From Pelagibacterium xiamenense (lineage in GTDB: Bacteria; Pseudomonadota; Alphaproteobacteria; Rhizobiales; Devosiaceae): DNA of 64,000 nt. Shown here piece by piece: positions 35,278 to 42,945 of the stretch. The notes under the pieces are model-generated. The model was given only the letters and a program-made list of their open reading frames with translations, was not told the origin of the DNA and did not search any database. The first letter of the stretch is position 1. Each line of letters starts with the position of its first letter. The stretch is from contig NZ_JAJOYS010000002.1 of the NCBI RefSeq assembly GCF_021166475.1, positions 1 to 64,000 on the forward strand. Direction: 5' to 3'. A program made the translations under genes and the position numbers.

Positions 35278-36468
35278 TTGCGTATATCGAGAATTAGAAT
35301 CAAGAATTGGCGGAATTTCCGCAGTTCCGAGGTAAGAAATATCTCGGATGTCGTTTACCTGTTGGGGCCAAACGCGTCGGGCAAATCCAACTTTCTTGAT
35401 GTGATGCGATTTCTTCGCGACCTCGCAAAATCGAAGGGCGGCGGTCTTCAAGAAGCGGTTGAGGGGCGGGGCGGGATCTCTAAGATACGGTGCCTACATG
35501 CACGAAAAGATACTGAGGTCCTGATCGATGTAGATGTCGTCGACAAGGATGGGTTGAGCGGCTGGAATTACATTTTAGGTTTCAATATTCCAAGTTCCGG
35601 CTTCGAGAAAAGTCGGCGCCCCATCATAACTCAGGAAATTGTAAATCGGATTGAAAATGATGGACAAAAAACATCATTAATAAACAGACCAAACTCAGCC
35701 GACGAAAAAGATGAAGACCAGAGACAGCAGACCTATATTGAACAAATTAACAGCAATAAAGAATTTCGAGATTTAGCTGAATTCTTTGGATCTATAACAT
35801 ACTACCATCTCGTCCCCCAGCTTCTTAAATTTGGCGACGAAATAAGTGGCAGGACTGTTGAGGACGACCCGTTTGGTCAGGAATTCTTGTTGCGTGTATC
35901 CGCAACGCAAGAACGGACACGGAACTCTCGATTAAGGAAAATTGAAAAAGCGCTCCAATCAATAGTACCACAATTAGAAGACTTGAAATTTTTGAAAGAT
36001 GAGATCACCGGAAGACCTCATTTGGAAATTAAGTTCAAGCACCATCGTCCGCGCGGCGCACGTCAGAGAGAGGATCAGTTCTCTGATGGAACTCTTCGAT
36101 TAATTGCTCTTTTCTGGCTACTTCAAGAAACGGGTGACGCGCCATTGCTACTTGAGGAGCCGGAACTTTCGCTTAACGAAGAAGTGGTCCGACAGCTGTC
36201 CTATTTGATAGACACGGTGCGACGTAAAAGGTCTGGCGCTTTCGGGCGACAAATCTTCATCTCCACTCACAGCTACGCCCTACTGTCGAATCCGGGGATT
36301 GATCCAGACGGTATAATCGTCATCGAGCCATCAGACGATGGCTCGAGCACCAGAAAGGTGAGTCCGACCGAAAAAGCCGCACTGTCGGCTGGCTTGTCCC
36401 CGGCAGAAGTCGTGCTTCCGCACGCCCGCGGCATCCCTGTTGGCAGGCAGCTGAAGCTTGATCTATGA
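35278..36468 (+). CDS. AAA/OLD-like ATPase of a two-gene module
   Basis: 396 residues of the RecF/OLD/AAA_21 type. Walker A GPNASGKSN at 30-38, a middle helical insertion, signature-like FSDGTLRLIALFWLL, Walker B LLLEEPELSLN with the paired Glu293-Glu294, and switch His331 in ISTHSYALL. These make it an SMC-like ATPase that should dimerise on ATP. TTG start at 35278 with AAGGGA about 8 bases upstream. The DNA is clearly more AT-rich and uses other codons than the genes around it, which suggests acquisition. It overlaps the next gene by ATGA. ATPase plus TOPRIM-like pairs resemble PARIS, Gabija and OLD-type anti-phage systems; no such role is proved here. Confidence 0.85.
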   Translation: MRISRIRIKNWRNFRSSEVRNISDVVYLLGPNASGKSNFLDVMRFLRDLAKSKGGGLQEAVEGRGGISKIRCLHARKDTEVLIDVDVVDKDGLSGWNYILGFNIPSSGFEKSRRPIITQEIVNRIENDGQKTSLINRPNSADEKDEDQRQQTYIEQINSNKEFRDLAEFFGSITYYHLVPQLLKFGDEISGRTVEDDPFGQEFLLRVSATQERTRNSRLRKIEKALQSIVPQLEDLKFLKDEITGRPHLEIKFKHHRPRGARQREDQFSDGTLRLIALFWLLQETGDAPLLLEEPELSLNEEVVRQLSYLIDTVRRKRSGAFGRQIFISTHSYALLSNPGIDPDGIIVIEPSDDGSSTRKVSPTEKAALSAGLSPAEVVLPHARGIPVGRQLKLDL

Positions 36469-37073
36469 TTGCGTACTACTGTGTCGAAGACCCTTTGAGT
36501 GGTGCCGTCATTGTTCGGTTGCTCAATGATTTACTTGACGAACTGTATTTGACAGAGCTGCAGCCGAATCAAGGTGGCTTTGGCGGGATAAAGAAGAAAC
36601 TCAGCAACTACTGTACGCTGGCCCAGCACTATGACGTCTTCATTCTAACTGATCTTGATCGTGCGGAATGCGCACCTAGCCTAAGAAGAAAATGGTTTGA
36701 TTCCGCCAACTTGAACGATCCACTTCCCAAAAAATTTAACTTCAACATTGCCGTCACTGAAGTTGAAGCATGGCTACTGGCAGATCACAATAACTTGAGC
36801 AAATATCTTGGCATCCCAACCCACGAGCTGCCAAACGACACTCAAATCGCCGATCCCAAAGAGTACCTGCTACGTTGCGTTCAACTGTACGGAAACCGTC
36901 GAGCAAAGGCAGAGCTGCTACCTACCGGTGCCGCTAAAGTAGGCCTCGGCTACAATGCACACCTTAGTCGATTTGCAATGGAATATTGGGATTTTAGAGG
37001 TGCCGCCGAGCGGAACGCCAGCCTCCATAGAACAGTCGAGCGGATAGCGGCCGCACGACAGGAAGCTTCATAG
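36465..37073 (+). CDS. DUF4276-like protein with TOPRIM-type acidic motifs
   Basis: 202 residues. A Glu in the first strand (YYCVEDPLSG, Glu8), the DxD pair ILTDLDRAE (Asp63, Asp65) and the strongly conserved-looking AVTEVEAWLLADHNN (Glu99, Glu101, Asp107) fit the DUF4276 pattern, which is related to TOPRIM nucleases. It probably is the nuclease or effector half of the module, controlled by the coupled ATPase gene. The AT-rich composition matches the ATPase gene and differs from the chromosome. The family assignment rests on motifs only. Confidence 0.75.
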   Translation: MIAYYCVEDPLSGAVIVRLLNDLLDELYLTELQPNQGGFGGIKKKLSNYCTLAQHYDVFILTDLDRAECAPSLRRKWFDSANLNDPLPKKFNFNIAVTEVEAWLLADHNNLSKYLGIPTHELPNDTQIADPKEYLLRCVQLYGNRRAKAELLPTGAAKVGLGYNAHLSRFAMEYWDFRGAAERNASLHRTVERIAAARQEAS

Positions 37074-37082
37074 CCGCAGGTC

Positions 37083-37155
37083 GGGGTGCACTTTACACAC
37101 TAAATTCTTCTGCATGAGGCGGGTGACAACGACAGATTTTCTTGCTGTGCACCCC
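37083..37155. repeat. Inverted 9-mers downstream of the ATPase/TOPRIM-like module
   Basis: GGGGTGCAC (37083-37091) and its exact complement GTGCACCCC (37147-37155) are 55 bases apart, just after the module's last stop. They could form a long-range stem at the transcript end or mark an old element end. The rest of the 254-base gap shows no gene. Confidence 0.4.
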
Positions 37156-37327
37156 CCGTGGCGCCGCTGTTCTGGACCGGCAAACCGTGCCAGATCTTAA
37201 AGGTTCGGGCGCGTCCTGCCCGAAAGCCAATATCTTGCAAGGGTCGACGGCAGCTTGGGGGGCAGTTGTACTAGACTAGGTCGCGAACCTTCAAACTCAT
37301 ACTACCTCCCCCACCACGGAGACACCC

Positions 37328-37969
37328 ATGATCGTCTGGGGCCGCAAAACCTCGTCCAACGTGCAGGCCCTCATGTGGTGCATCGGCGAGCTGGGGCTCG
37401 ACTGTGTGCGCCATGACGTCGGCCACATCTATGGCGGCAACGATACGCCGGAATTCCTGGCGATGAACCCGAACGGCAAGGTGCCGGTGCTCAAGGATGG
37501 GGATCAGCCGCCGATCTGGGAAACGGGGGCGATTATCCGGTATCTGGCGGCGCGGTATGGGGACGAGCGGTTCTGGCCCACGGACGACGGCGCGCGGGCG
37601 CAGGTCGATATGTGGGCCGAATGGGCCAAGATCAACGTCACGCTGGGCTTCACCATGCCGATCTTCTGGCGGGTGGTGCGCACGGCGCCATCGCAGCGCG
37701 ATGCGCGCGCGATTGCCGAGGCCACCGCGAAGCTCGACGCGGTTCTTGGGATCGCGGAAGCCCGGCTCGCGGCGCACCCGTTTCTGGCCGGCGCGCATTT
37801 TACGCCAGCGGATATCCAGTTCGGGCACATTCTCTATCGCTATTTCGATATCGACATCGACCGCCCCGAGCGGCCGGCGCTCGAGGCGTATTATGCGCGG
37901 CTGGAGGAGCGGCAACCCTATAGGGATCATGTGATGGTGTCCTACGATGAGCTGCGCGTGCGCGACTGA
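37328..37969 (+). CDS. Glutathione S-transferase family protein
   Basis: 213 residues. N-terminal thioredoxin-like domain with MIVWGRKTSSNVQALMW (Ser/Asn at the active-site position), the cis-Pro stretch NPNGKVPVLKD and the glutathione gamma-Glu contact WETGAIIRYLA. The all-alpha C-terminal domain has HFTPADIQFGHIL with the N-capping box Asp. GC content is back to the chromosomal level. Substrate unknown; likely a detoxification or nucleophilic glutathione enzyme. Confidence 0.9.
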   Translation: MIVWGRKTSSNVQALMWCIGELGLDCVRHDVGHIYGGNDTPEFLAMNPNGKVPVLKDGDQPPIWETGAIIRYLAARYGDERFWPTDDGARAQVDMWAEWAKINVTLGFTMPIFWRVVRTAPSQRDARAIAEATAKLDAVLGIAEARLAAHPFLAGAHFTPADIQFGHILYRYFDIDIDRPERPALEAYYARLEERQPYRDHVMVSYDELRVRD

Positions 37970-38035
37970 GGCCGTCCGCGGCTAGCGTTTTCCGCTTTTC
38001 TTCGATTTGAGAGCTTCGGGACCGGGATCAAAGTC

Positions 38036-38234
38036 CGGGCTGGCCAGGGCGCGGTGAGGCGCTTGCGGGGACGTGTGTGCATCAAAGATTTTTTTGATGC
38101 ACACACATCTCCGTGCGCTATTGCATCACCCAGCCGCCATCGACGTTCATCGTCTGCCCGGTGACAAACGAGGCGGGCGTCCGAGGACAGGAACATCAGG
38201 ACCGAGGCGATCTCCTCGGGGCGGCCGCGGCGTT
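38036..38234 (-). pseudogene. Broken duplicate of the 3' end of the SDR gene
   Basis: This stretch repeats the sequence at 39985-40142 almost base for base: the region after the SDR stop and about the last 38 codons of the SDR gene (minus strand; stop TAG at 38118-38120). It carries an extra G (near 38174-38176) that breaks the frame and a 40-base hairpin insertion just past the stop, and it ends abruptly near 38234. It has no start and cannot make a protein. With the intact copy it flanks the argP/lysE pair. Confidence 0.8.
38073..38106. repeat. Perfect 14-bp hairpin inserted in the duplicated segment
   Basis: GTGTGTGCATCAAA (38073-38086) pairs with TTTGATGCACACAC (38093-38106) around a T-rich 6-nt loop. 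The intact copy at 40015 lacks it: there, GCTTGC runs straight into ATCTCC. It could be a tiny inserted palindromic element, or an original terminator lost from the other copy. Confidence 0.7.
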
Positions 38235-38303
38235 AGGCGCCCGATGACTTCACCTGGCCTGTTTTTCCAATGAGGAGAGGCTTAGAAAGACCGAATTGAA
38301 ACT

Positions 38304-38915
38304 CTACCCGCCGAGGAAGAGTTTAAGGGCAATTGACCACATCACGAAGGCAATTACCGCCTCGAGAATACGCCAAGCCATGGCGTTCGCGAATATGGGG
38401 CGCAGGAGGGCTGCGCCAAAGCCCAAGCCAAAGAAGAATAGGAAGGAACCGGCGACGGCACCGGCGGCAAAAGCTGTTTGCTCTCCCCCGAATTGGGTGG
38501 AAACCGAGCCGAGCAGAACCACGGTGTCGAGATAGACATGAGGGTTGAGCCAGGTCAGCGCGAGGCACGTCAACAGCGTTGGTAAAAGCGGGATGGTGTC
38601 ACCGCGCCCCTGCACGATAAGGGAGCCTTTGGACAGTAGCGCTGACATCCCGCTCTTGGCCCCATACCATATCAGGAACGCCGCACCGCCGATACGCATG
38701 ACCGGGTCGACCCACGGAAGCCAGCTTGCGATGCGGGTAAAGCTGGTAACCCCAACAACAATGAGAACGGCGTCGGATACAGCACAGGCAAAGCACACCG
38801 CCAAGACGTGCTCTCCCCTGAGCCCCTGCCGTAGAACGAAAGCGTTCTGCGCGCCGATTGCCACGATGAGGCTTAGGCCCATTCCAAGGCCGGCAAGAAA
38901 AACTGTCAGGTCCAT
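38304..38915 (-). CDS. LysE/ArgO-family amino acid exporter
   Basis: 203 residues, about six helices. LSLIVAIGAQNAFVLRQGLRGEH is the LysE/ArgO N-terminal hallmark, and LTWLNPHVYLDTVVLLG is the conserved central motif. It exports basic amino acids such as arginine or lysine from the cell. The ATG at 38915 is used; a GTG four codons earlier lacks a ribosome-binding site. It is divergent from an ArgP-like regulator, the classical arrangement in which ArgP activates the exporter when Arg or Lys is in excess. Confidence 0.9.
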   Translation of the reverse strand: MDLTVFLAGLGMGLSLIVAIGAQNAFVLRQGLRGEHVLAVCFACAVSDAVLIVVGVTSFTRIASWLPWVDPVMRIGGAAFLIWYGAKSGMSALLSKGSLIVQGRGDTIPLLPTLLTCLALTWLNPHVYLDTVVLLGSVSTQFGGEQTAFAAGAVAGSFLFFFGLGFGAALLRPIFANAMAWRILEAVIAFVMWSIALKLFLGG

Positions 38916-39003
38916 TGCTTCCACCACTGCTGCCCGTTGCGATAAGCCATCGGCCCGTGTTAGAAAAATTAAAGGTCCTTACACAGCATAAGACAGGCTA
39001 ATC

Positions 39004-39894
39004 ATGCTGGACTATGGTGCTGCATCGGCTGTAGCGATGATTGTCCGCACTGGCAGTTTTGAGAAAGCCGCCAAAGCCCTCCACGTTACACCGTCGGCCA
39101 TCTCGCAGCGTGTGAAGCAGCTTGAAGAACGCATGGGCACGATTCTGGTAGAGCGCGGGTCGCCTTGTCGTGCGACGGACAAGGGCGCGTGGCTGTGTCG
39201 GCACATGGAGCTTGTAGGACAGTTGGAGAACGATCTGTTCGGACAACTGCCTGAGCTTGGCGAGGTAAAGGGCGGAACAGTGACAGTCGATGTTGCCGTC
39301 AACGCTGACAGCCTCGGGACGTGGTTCCTGCCAGCCATGGCAGCGTTTGCCCAACACTCGAACGTCATGCTCTCCATAGCGGTCGACGATCAGGATCATA
39401 CGGCCGAGTGGTTGAGACGGGGCCGGGTTCTTGCAGCCGTTACCTCAATGTCTGAGCCGGTCTCTGGCTGCACGGTCACAGCATTGGGACACTTGCGCTA
39501 CGTCGCGACCGCCAGCCCGGAATTTTGCCGCAGGTATTTTCCAGACGGGGTCACCGGGAGTGCGCTGAACAAGGCGCCAACCCTCGCCTTCAACCAGAAG
39601 GACAGCATGCAGCAGGACTGGCTCGCAGAACACTTTGCATCCAAGGTCGCGCCGCCCACGCATTGGCTGCCTTCGACGCAAGGATTTGTCGAAGCCTGCG
39701 TACTTGGAATGGGTTGGTGCCTCAACCCGATCGATCTCGTGCAGTCGCATATTGACGCGGGGCGTCTGGTCGAACTCGTCCCCGGAGCAACAACGGATGT
39801 TCCGCTTTACTGGCAGATAAGCCGCTGGGCCGAGGGTCGGTTTCCGGAACTAAAGCATCAGATTATCGACTGGGCCCGAGCCTCGCTTTTTTAG
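39004..39894 (+). CDS. argP: LysR-family regulator of the exporter (ArgP/IciA type)
   Basis: 296 residues, the normal ArgP length. The N-terminal winged helix has SFEKAAKALHVTPSAISQRVKQLEERMGTILVERG, followed by the ArgP-specific VNADSLGTWFLPAM and the late PPTHWLPSTQGFVEACVLGMGWCLNP. It senses basic amino acids and activates the divergent lysE/argO gene. The 88-base intergenic region is AT-rich. The pair sits between two copies of the SDR 3' end. Confidence 0.9.
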   Translation: MLDYGAASAVAMIVRTGSFEKAAKALHVTPSAISQRVKQLEERMGTILVERGSPCRATDKGAWLCRHMELVGQLENDLFGQLPELGEVKGGTVTVDVAVNADSLGTWFLPAMAAFAQHSNVMLSIAVDDQDHTAEWLRRGRVLAAVTSMSEPVSGCTVTALGHLRYVATASPEFCRRYFPDGVTGSALNKAPTLAFNQKDSMQQDWLAEHFASKVAPPTHWLPSTQGFVEACVLGMGWCLNPIDLVQSHIDAGRLVELVPGATTDVPLYWQISRWAEGRFPELKHQIIDWARASLF

Positions 39895-39984
39895 CAGCTT
39901 CGAGCGCTCGGACGCAGAAAGCGCCGCGGCGCCGGAACGCCTTGCGGCCCCCGCCTTCAGGAAGGGACTTGCGTTCCTGCTCGA

Positions 39985-40142
39985 CGGGCTGGCCAGGGCG
40001 CGGTGAGGCGCTTGCATCTCCATGCGCTATTGCATCACCCAGCCGCCATCGACGTTGATCGTCTGCCCGGTGACAAACGAGGCGGCGTCCGAGCACAGGA
40101 ACATCAGGACCGAGGCGATCTCCTCGGGGCGGCCGCGGCGTT
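39985..40142. repeat. Intact copy of the duplicated SDR 3' segment
   Basis: Right-hand member of the direct repeat described at 38036-38234. The shared sequence starts at CGGGCTGGCCAGG (39985) and runs through the SDR stop (40027-40029) to about 40142, where the left copy diverges. Confidence 0.8.
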
Positions 40143-40794
40143 TGAGGGCCTGGTGGTCGAGAATGCGCCGTTCGTAGGCCTCAAGGTCCGGGTGGATCTT
40201 TTCGGCATCGGTGGGAAAGGCGCCCGGGGCGATGGCGTTGGCGGTGATGCCGTAGCGGCCGAACTCGCGCGCCCAGCTGCGCGCCAGCCCAATCAGCGCG
40301 CTTTTCGACTGCACATAGGCCGAAAGCCCCTCCCAGCCGCCCGAAACGGTGATCGAGGAGACGTTGACGATGCGGCCCCAGCCTTTCTCCTTCATGTGCG
40401 GGAGCGCGGCCATGACGCAGACGATGCCGGCGTCGACATTGATGCGCTGGACGCGCTGGATTTCCGCGAGGGTCATGGCTTCGAACATCTTCGAGGGGTA
40501 AATCGCCGCGTTGTTGATGACGATGTCGAAGCCGCCGGTTCGCGCGATGAGGCGGGTGAGGACGCCCCCAAGCGCGTCGAGGTCTGAGAGGTCGGTCTTT
40601 TCGACCGTGAGGCCTTCAAGACCGGCCTCGGCAGCGGCGGATGTGAGCGCGGCGATCTTGGCGTCGTCATGGTCGAGGACGACCACGCGCGCGCCTGTGC
40701 GCAGCATTTCAAGCGTCGTGGGCAGGCCGAGCCCGCCCGCCGCGCCGGTATAAAGAATGGTCTTGCCCTCGAGCGACCCGAATACGTCCTTCAC
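40027..40794 (-). CDS. Short-chain dehydrogenase/reductase (glucose/gluconate-5-dehydrogenase-like)
   Basis: 255 residues. NAD(P) site TGAAGGLG (TGxxxGxG), NNAAI, catalytic Ser in VSSITVSGG, YVQSK (Tyr-x-x-x-Lys), and C-terminal FVTGQTINVDGGWVMQ typical of classical SDRs. GTG start at 40794 with GGGAGGAGG about 7 bases upstream. It may originally have belonged with the sugar operon near the LacI gene. Its 3' end is duplicated at 38 kb. Confidence 0.9.
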   Translation of the reverse strand: MKDVFGSLEGKTILYTGAAGGLGLPTTLEMLRTGARVVVLDHDDAKIAALTSAAAEAGLEGLTVEKTDLSDLDALGGVLTRLIARTGGFDIVINNAAIYPSKMFEAMTLAEIQRVQRINVDAGIVCVMAALPHMKEKGWGRIVNVSSITVSGGWEGLSAYVQSKSALIGLARSWAREFGRYGITANAIAPGAFPTDAEKIHPDLEAYERRILDHQALKRRGRPEEIASVLMFLCSDAASFVTGQTINVDGGWVMQ

Positions 40795-40855
40795 GCGCGC
40801 CTCCTCCCTTGCGATTTGCGACCATCATGCCCGTTGCATCGCTGCCCGCAAAGGA

Positions 40856-40881
40856 AAAGGGCCCCGCCAAGGGGGCCCTTT
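40856..40881 (-). terminator. Rho-independent terminator after the siderophore-binding protein gene
   Basis: AAAGGGCCCC (40856-40865) and GGGGCCCTTT (40872-40881) make a perfect 10-bp stem. Read leftward it ends in TTTT-CC-TTT, a good T tract. It lies 30 bases after the gene's stop. Confidence 0.85.
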
Positions 40882-40910
40882 GCACGTGATTTTGCGGCGT
40901 GGGCGGGCGC

Positions 40911-41828
40911 TTATTCGATGTCGAGACCGTAGATCTCGACAATATCGTCGAGCATCAGGTTGGCCGCGATGACGCCGCCGGCGGTGTTCCAGATCGCGTC
41001 GTTGACCGGCTGGACGTTGCCGGCCTGGACCACTTCGAGATTGGCCCAGAGCGGGTCGGCCATCCATTCGTCCGCGCGGCTGTCGCCCTCGCCGTCGCCG
41101 GTCTCATAGACGAAGTAGAACATCCGGTCGCCGTCGAAATCGGGGATGCGCTCCTTGCCGACCTCATCGGCGAACTCGTCGCGATCCTGGATTTCGGGAC
41201 GCGCGAAGCCGATCTGGTCGAGGATGATGCCCGCGAAGGTGTCCTTGAGGTAAATGCGCGTGCGGCCCGGCATGAAACGGACCAGCGAGATTTCCTCGTT
41301 GACCCGGTCGCCCAGCGCCGCGGCGATGGCCTCGACGCGCTCCGCGAAATCGGCGAGCACCGCCTGGCCTTCCTCGTGCTTGCCGACAGCGTCGGCGTAG
41401 AATTCGAAATTGATCTGCCAGTCGCCGCGCAGCCGCTCGGACATCACCGTCGGCGCGATGGCCGAAAGCTGCTCGTAGACGCCTTCCTGGCGGGCCTTGT
41501 TGCCGATGATGAGATCGGGCTGCAGCGCCGCGATCATCTCGAGATTGACCGCAGACTCCTCGCCAAGCGCGGTGGTATCGGCCAGTGCCTCGCGGGTGTG
41601 GTCGTACCACGGATCGCCCGACCAGCCCTTGACGGCGCCGACAGGCGTGACGCCGAGCGCGAGCAGCGCCTCGGTGCCTTCATTGGTGAGAACGACGATA
41701 CGCGCGGGCGCATCGGGCACCTCGGTCGTTCCCATGGCATGGGTCACCTCACGGGCTCCCGCAAGAGCCGGCGCAACGAGCGCTGCGGCGAGCGAAACGG
41801 CCGCGAGAACATGACGAAATGCGGGCAT
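40911..41828 (-). CDS. Iron-siderophore ABC transporter substrate-binding protein (FepB/FecB type)
   Basis: 305 residues, signal peptide MPAFRHVLAAVSLAAALVAPALAGA, then the class III binding-protein pattern: THAMGTTEVPDAPARIVVLTNEGTEALLALGV, ALQPDLIIGNKARQE and a rigid linking helix in the middle. It binds a ferric siderophore (or citrate-type chelate) in the periplasm for the divergent FecCD/FecE genes. AAGGATAGG precedes the ATG. Confidence 0.88.
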   Translation of the reverse strand: MPAFRHVLAAVSLAAALVAPALAGAREVTHAMGTTEVPDAPARIVVLTNEGTEALLALGVTPVGAVKGWSGDPWYDHTREALADTTALGEESAVNLEMIAALQPDLIIGNKARQEGVYEQLSAIAPTVMSERLRGDWQINFEFYADAVGKHEEGQAVLADFAERVEAIAAALGDRVNEEISLVRFMPGRTRIYLKDTFAGIILDQIGFARPEIQDRDEFADEVGKERIPDFDGDRMFYFVYETGDGEGDSRADEWMADPLWANLEVVQAGNVQPVNDAIWNTAGGVIAANLMLDDIVEIYGLDIE

Positions 41829-41895
41829 GGCCTATCCTTAATTCTTGACAGTTGCAGTCGGAAAATGGTTTGGGGCAAACAGCCAGAATTTAATC

Positions 41896-41910
41896 TGACT
41901 GTCAATATCA
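41896..41910. promoter_or_regulatory. RirA-type iron box (TGA-N9-TCA)
   Basis: TGACTGTCAATATCA fits the rhizobial iron-responsive operator pattern TGA-N9-TCA exactly and lies between the divergent binding-protein and permease genes. A near match (TGA-N9-TCG) is at 41846-41860. Because the pattern is short, chance occurrence is possible; the gene context raises its weight. Confidence 0.4.
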
Positions 41911-41913
41911 ACT

Positions 41914-42945
41914 TTGTGGAAACCGAACCGCGTGTCCACGCTCAGCCTCGCGCGCACCGACGAGGGCCTCTCGAAGGCCGCCCGATACGCCATCCTCACG
42001 GGTGTGCTGGCGCTCGCCATGGCGATGAGCCTGATGCTGGGCTACCGGCAATATACGCCGCTCGACGTGTGGAACGCGTTTACCGCGTTTGACGGCAGCG
42101 AGACGGCGGTCGTCATCGTCAACCTGCGCCTGCCGCGCGCGATCATCGCGCCGCTCACGGGCGCGAGCCTCGGGATTGCGGGTGTCGTCATCCAGACCCT
42201 CGCGCGCAATCGCATCGCCTCCCCCGATACGCTGGGGCTTAACGCGGGCGCTTCGCTGACGGTCGTCGTCGCGAGCTTCGTTTTCGGGATATCCTCGCTC
42301 GCGGGGCTCTCGAGCGCGGCCGCGCTCGGTGCGCTTTTGACGAGCCTTATCGTCTTCGGCATCGCCACGAGCGCGGGCGGGCTCTCCCCGCTGCGGATCG
42401 TGCTCGTGGGCGTCACAATCGCCGGGCTCGGCCACGCCATCGTCGAAGTCATCCTCACCTCCAATGAAGCCGAACTCGAACAGCTTCTCTTCTGGCTCTC
42501 GGGCTCGTTCATGGACCGGCCCATATCCCTCGCGCTCAACGGCCTGCCCTTCGTTCTGACTGGCGCGGCAATCGCCGTGGCGCTGGCCCGGGCGCTCGAT
42601 GCGCTCCACGCCGACGATTCGACCGCCGCCAGCCTCGGCGTGCCCATCGTCCTCGTACGGGGCGCGAGCTTCGTGGCGATCTCGATTCTCACCGGCACCG
42701 CCGTCGCGATGGCCGGCCCGGTGAGCTTCGTCGGCCTTGTCGTGCCCCACGCCGCGCGAAAAATCGTCGGCCTGCGCCACACGCACCAGATCGCGGCGGC
42801 CGCTCTTGTGGGCGCGATCTACACCACCCTTGCAGACGTTCTCGCGCGTTTCGTCATCTATCCAACCGAAGCGCCCGTCGGCGCGCTGACGGCCGTCGGC
42901 GGCGGTGTCGTGCTGTTGGCGCTGCTGCGGCGGAGGGCGGCATGA
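41914..42945 (+). CDS. Iron-siderophore ABC transporter permease (FecCD family), first
   Basis: About 337-343 residues with 9-10 helices. LRLPRAIIAPLTGASLGIAGVVIQTLARNRIASPDTLGLNAGA is the FecCD hallmark, with GPVSFVGLVVPHAAR near the C-terminus. The start is uncertain: TTG at 41914 has no ribosome-binding site, and GTG at 41932 has a GGA about 11 bases upstream. Its end overlaps the next permease by ATGA. Confidence 0.9.
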   Translation: MWKPNRVSTLSLARTDEGLSKAARYAILTGVLALAMAMSLMLGYRQYTPLDVWNAFTAFDGSETAVVIVNLRLPRAIIAPLTGASLGIAGVVIQTLARNRIASPDTLGLNAGASLTVVVASFVFGISSLAGLSSAAALGALLTSLIVFGIATSAGGLSPLRIVLVGVTIAGLGHAIVEVILTSNEAELEQLLFWLSGSFMDRPISLALNGLPFVLTGAAIAVALARALDALHADDSTAASLGVPIVLVRGASFVAISILTGTAVAMAGPVSFVGLVVPHAARKIVGLRHTHQIAAAALVGAIYTTLADVLARFVIYPTEAPVGALTAVGGGVVLLALLRRRAA

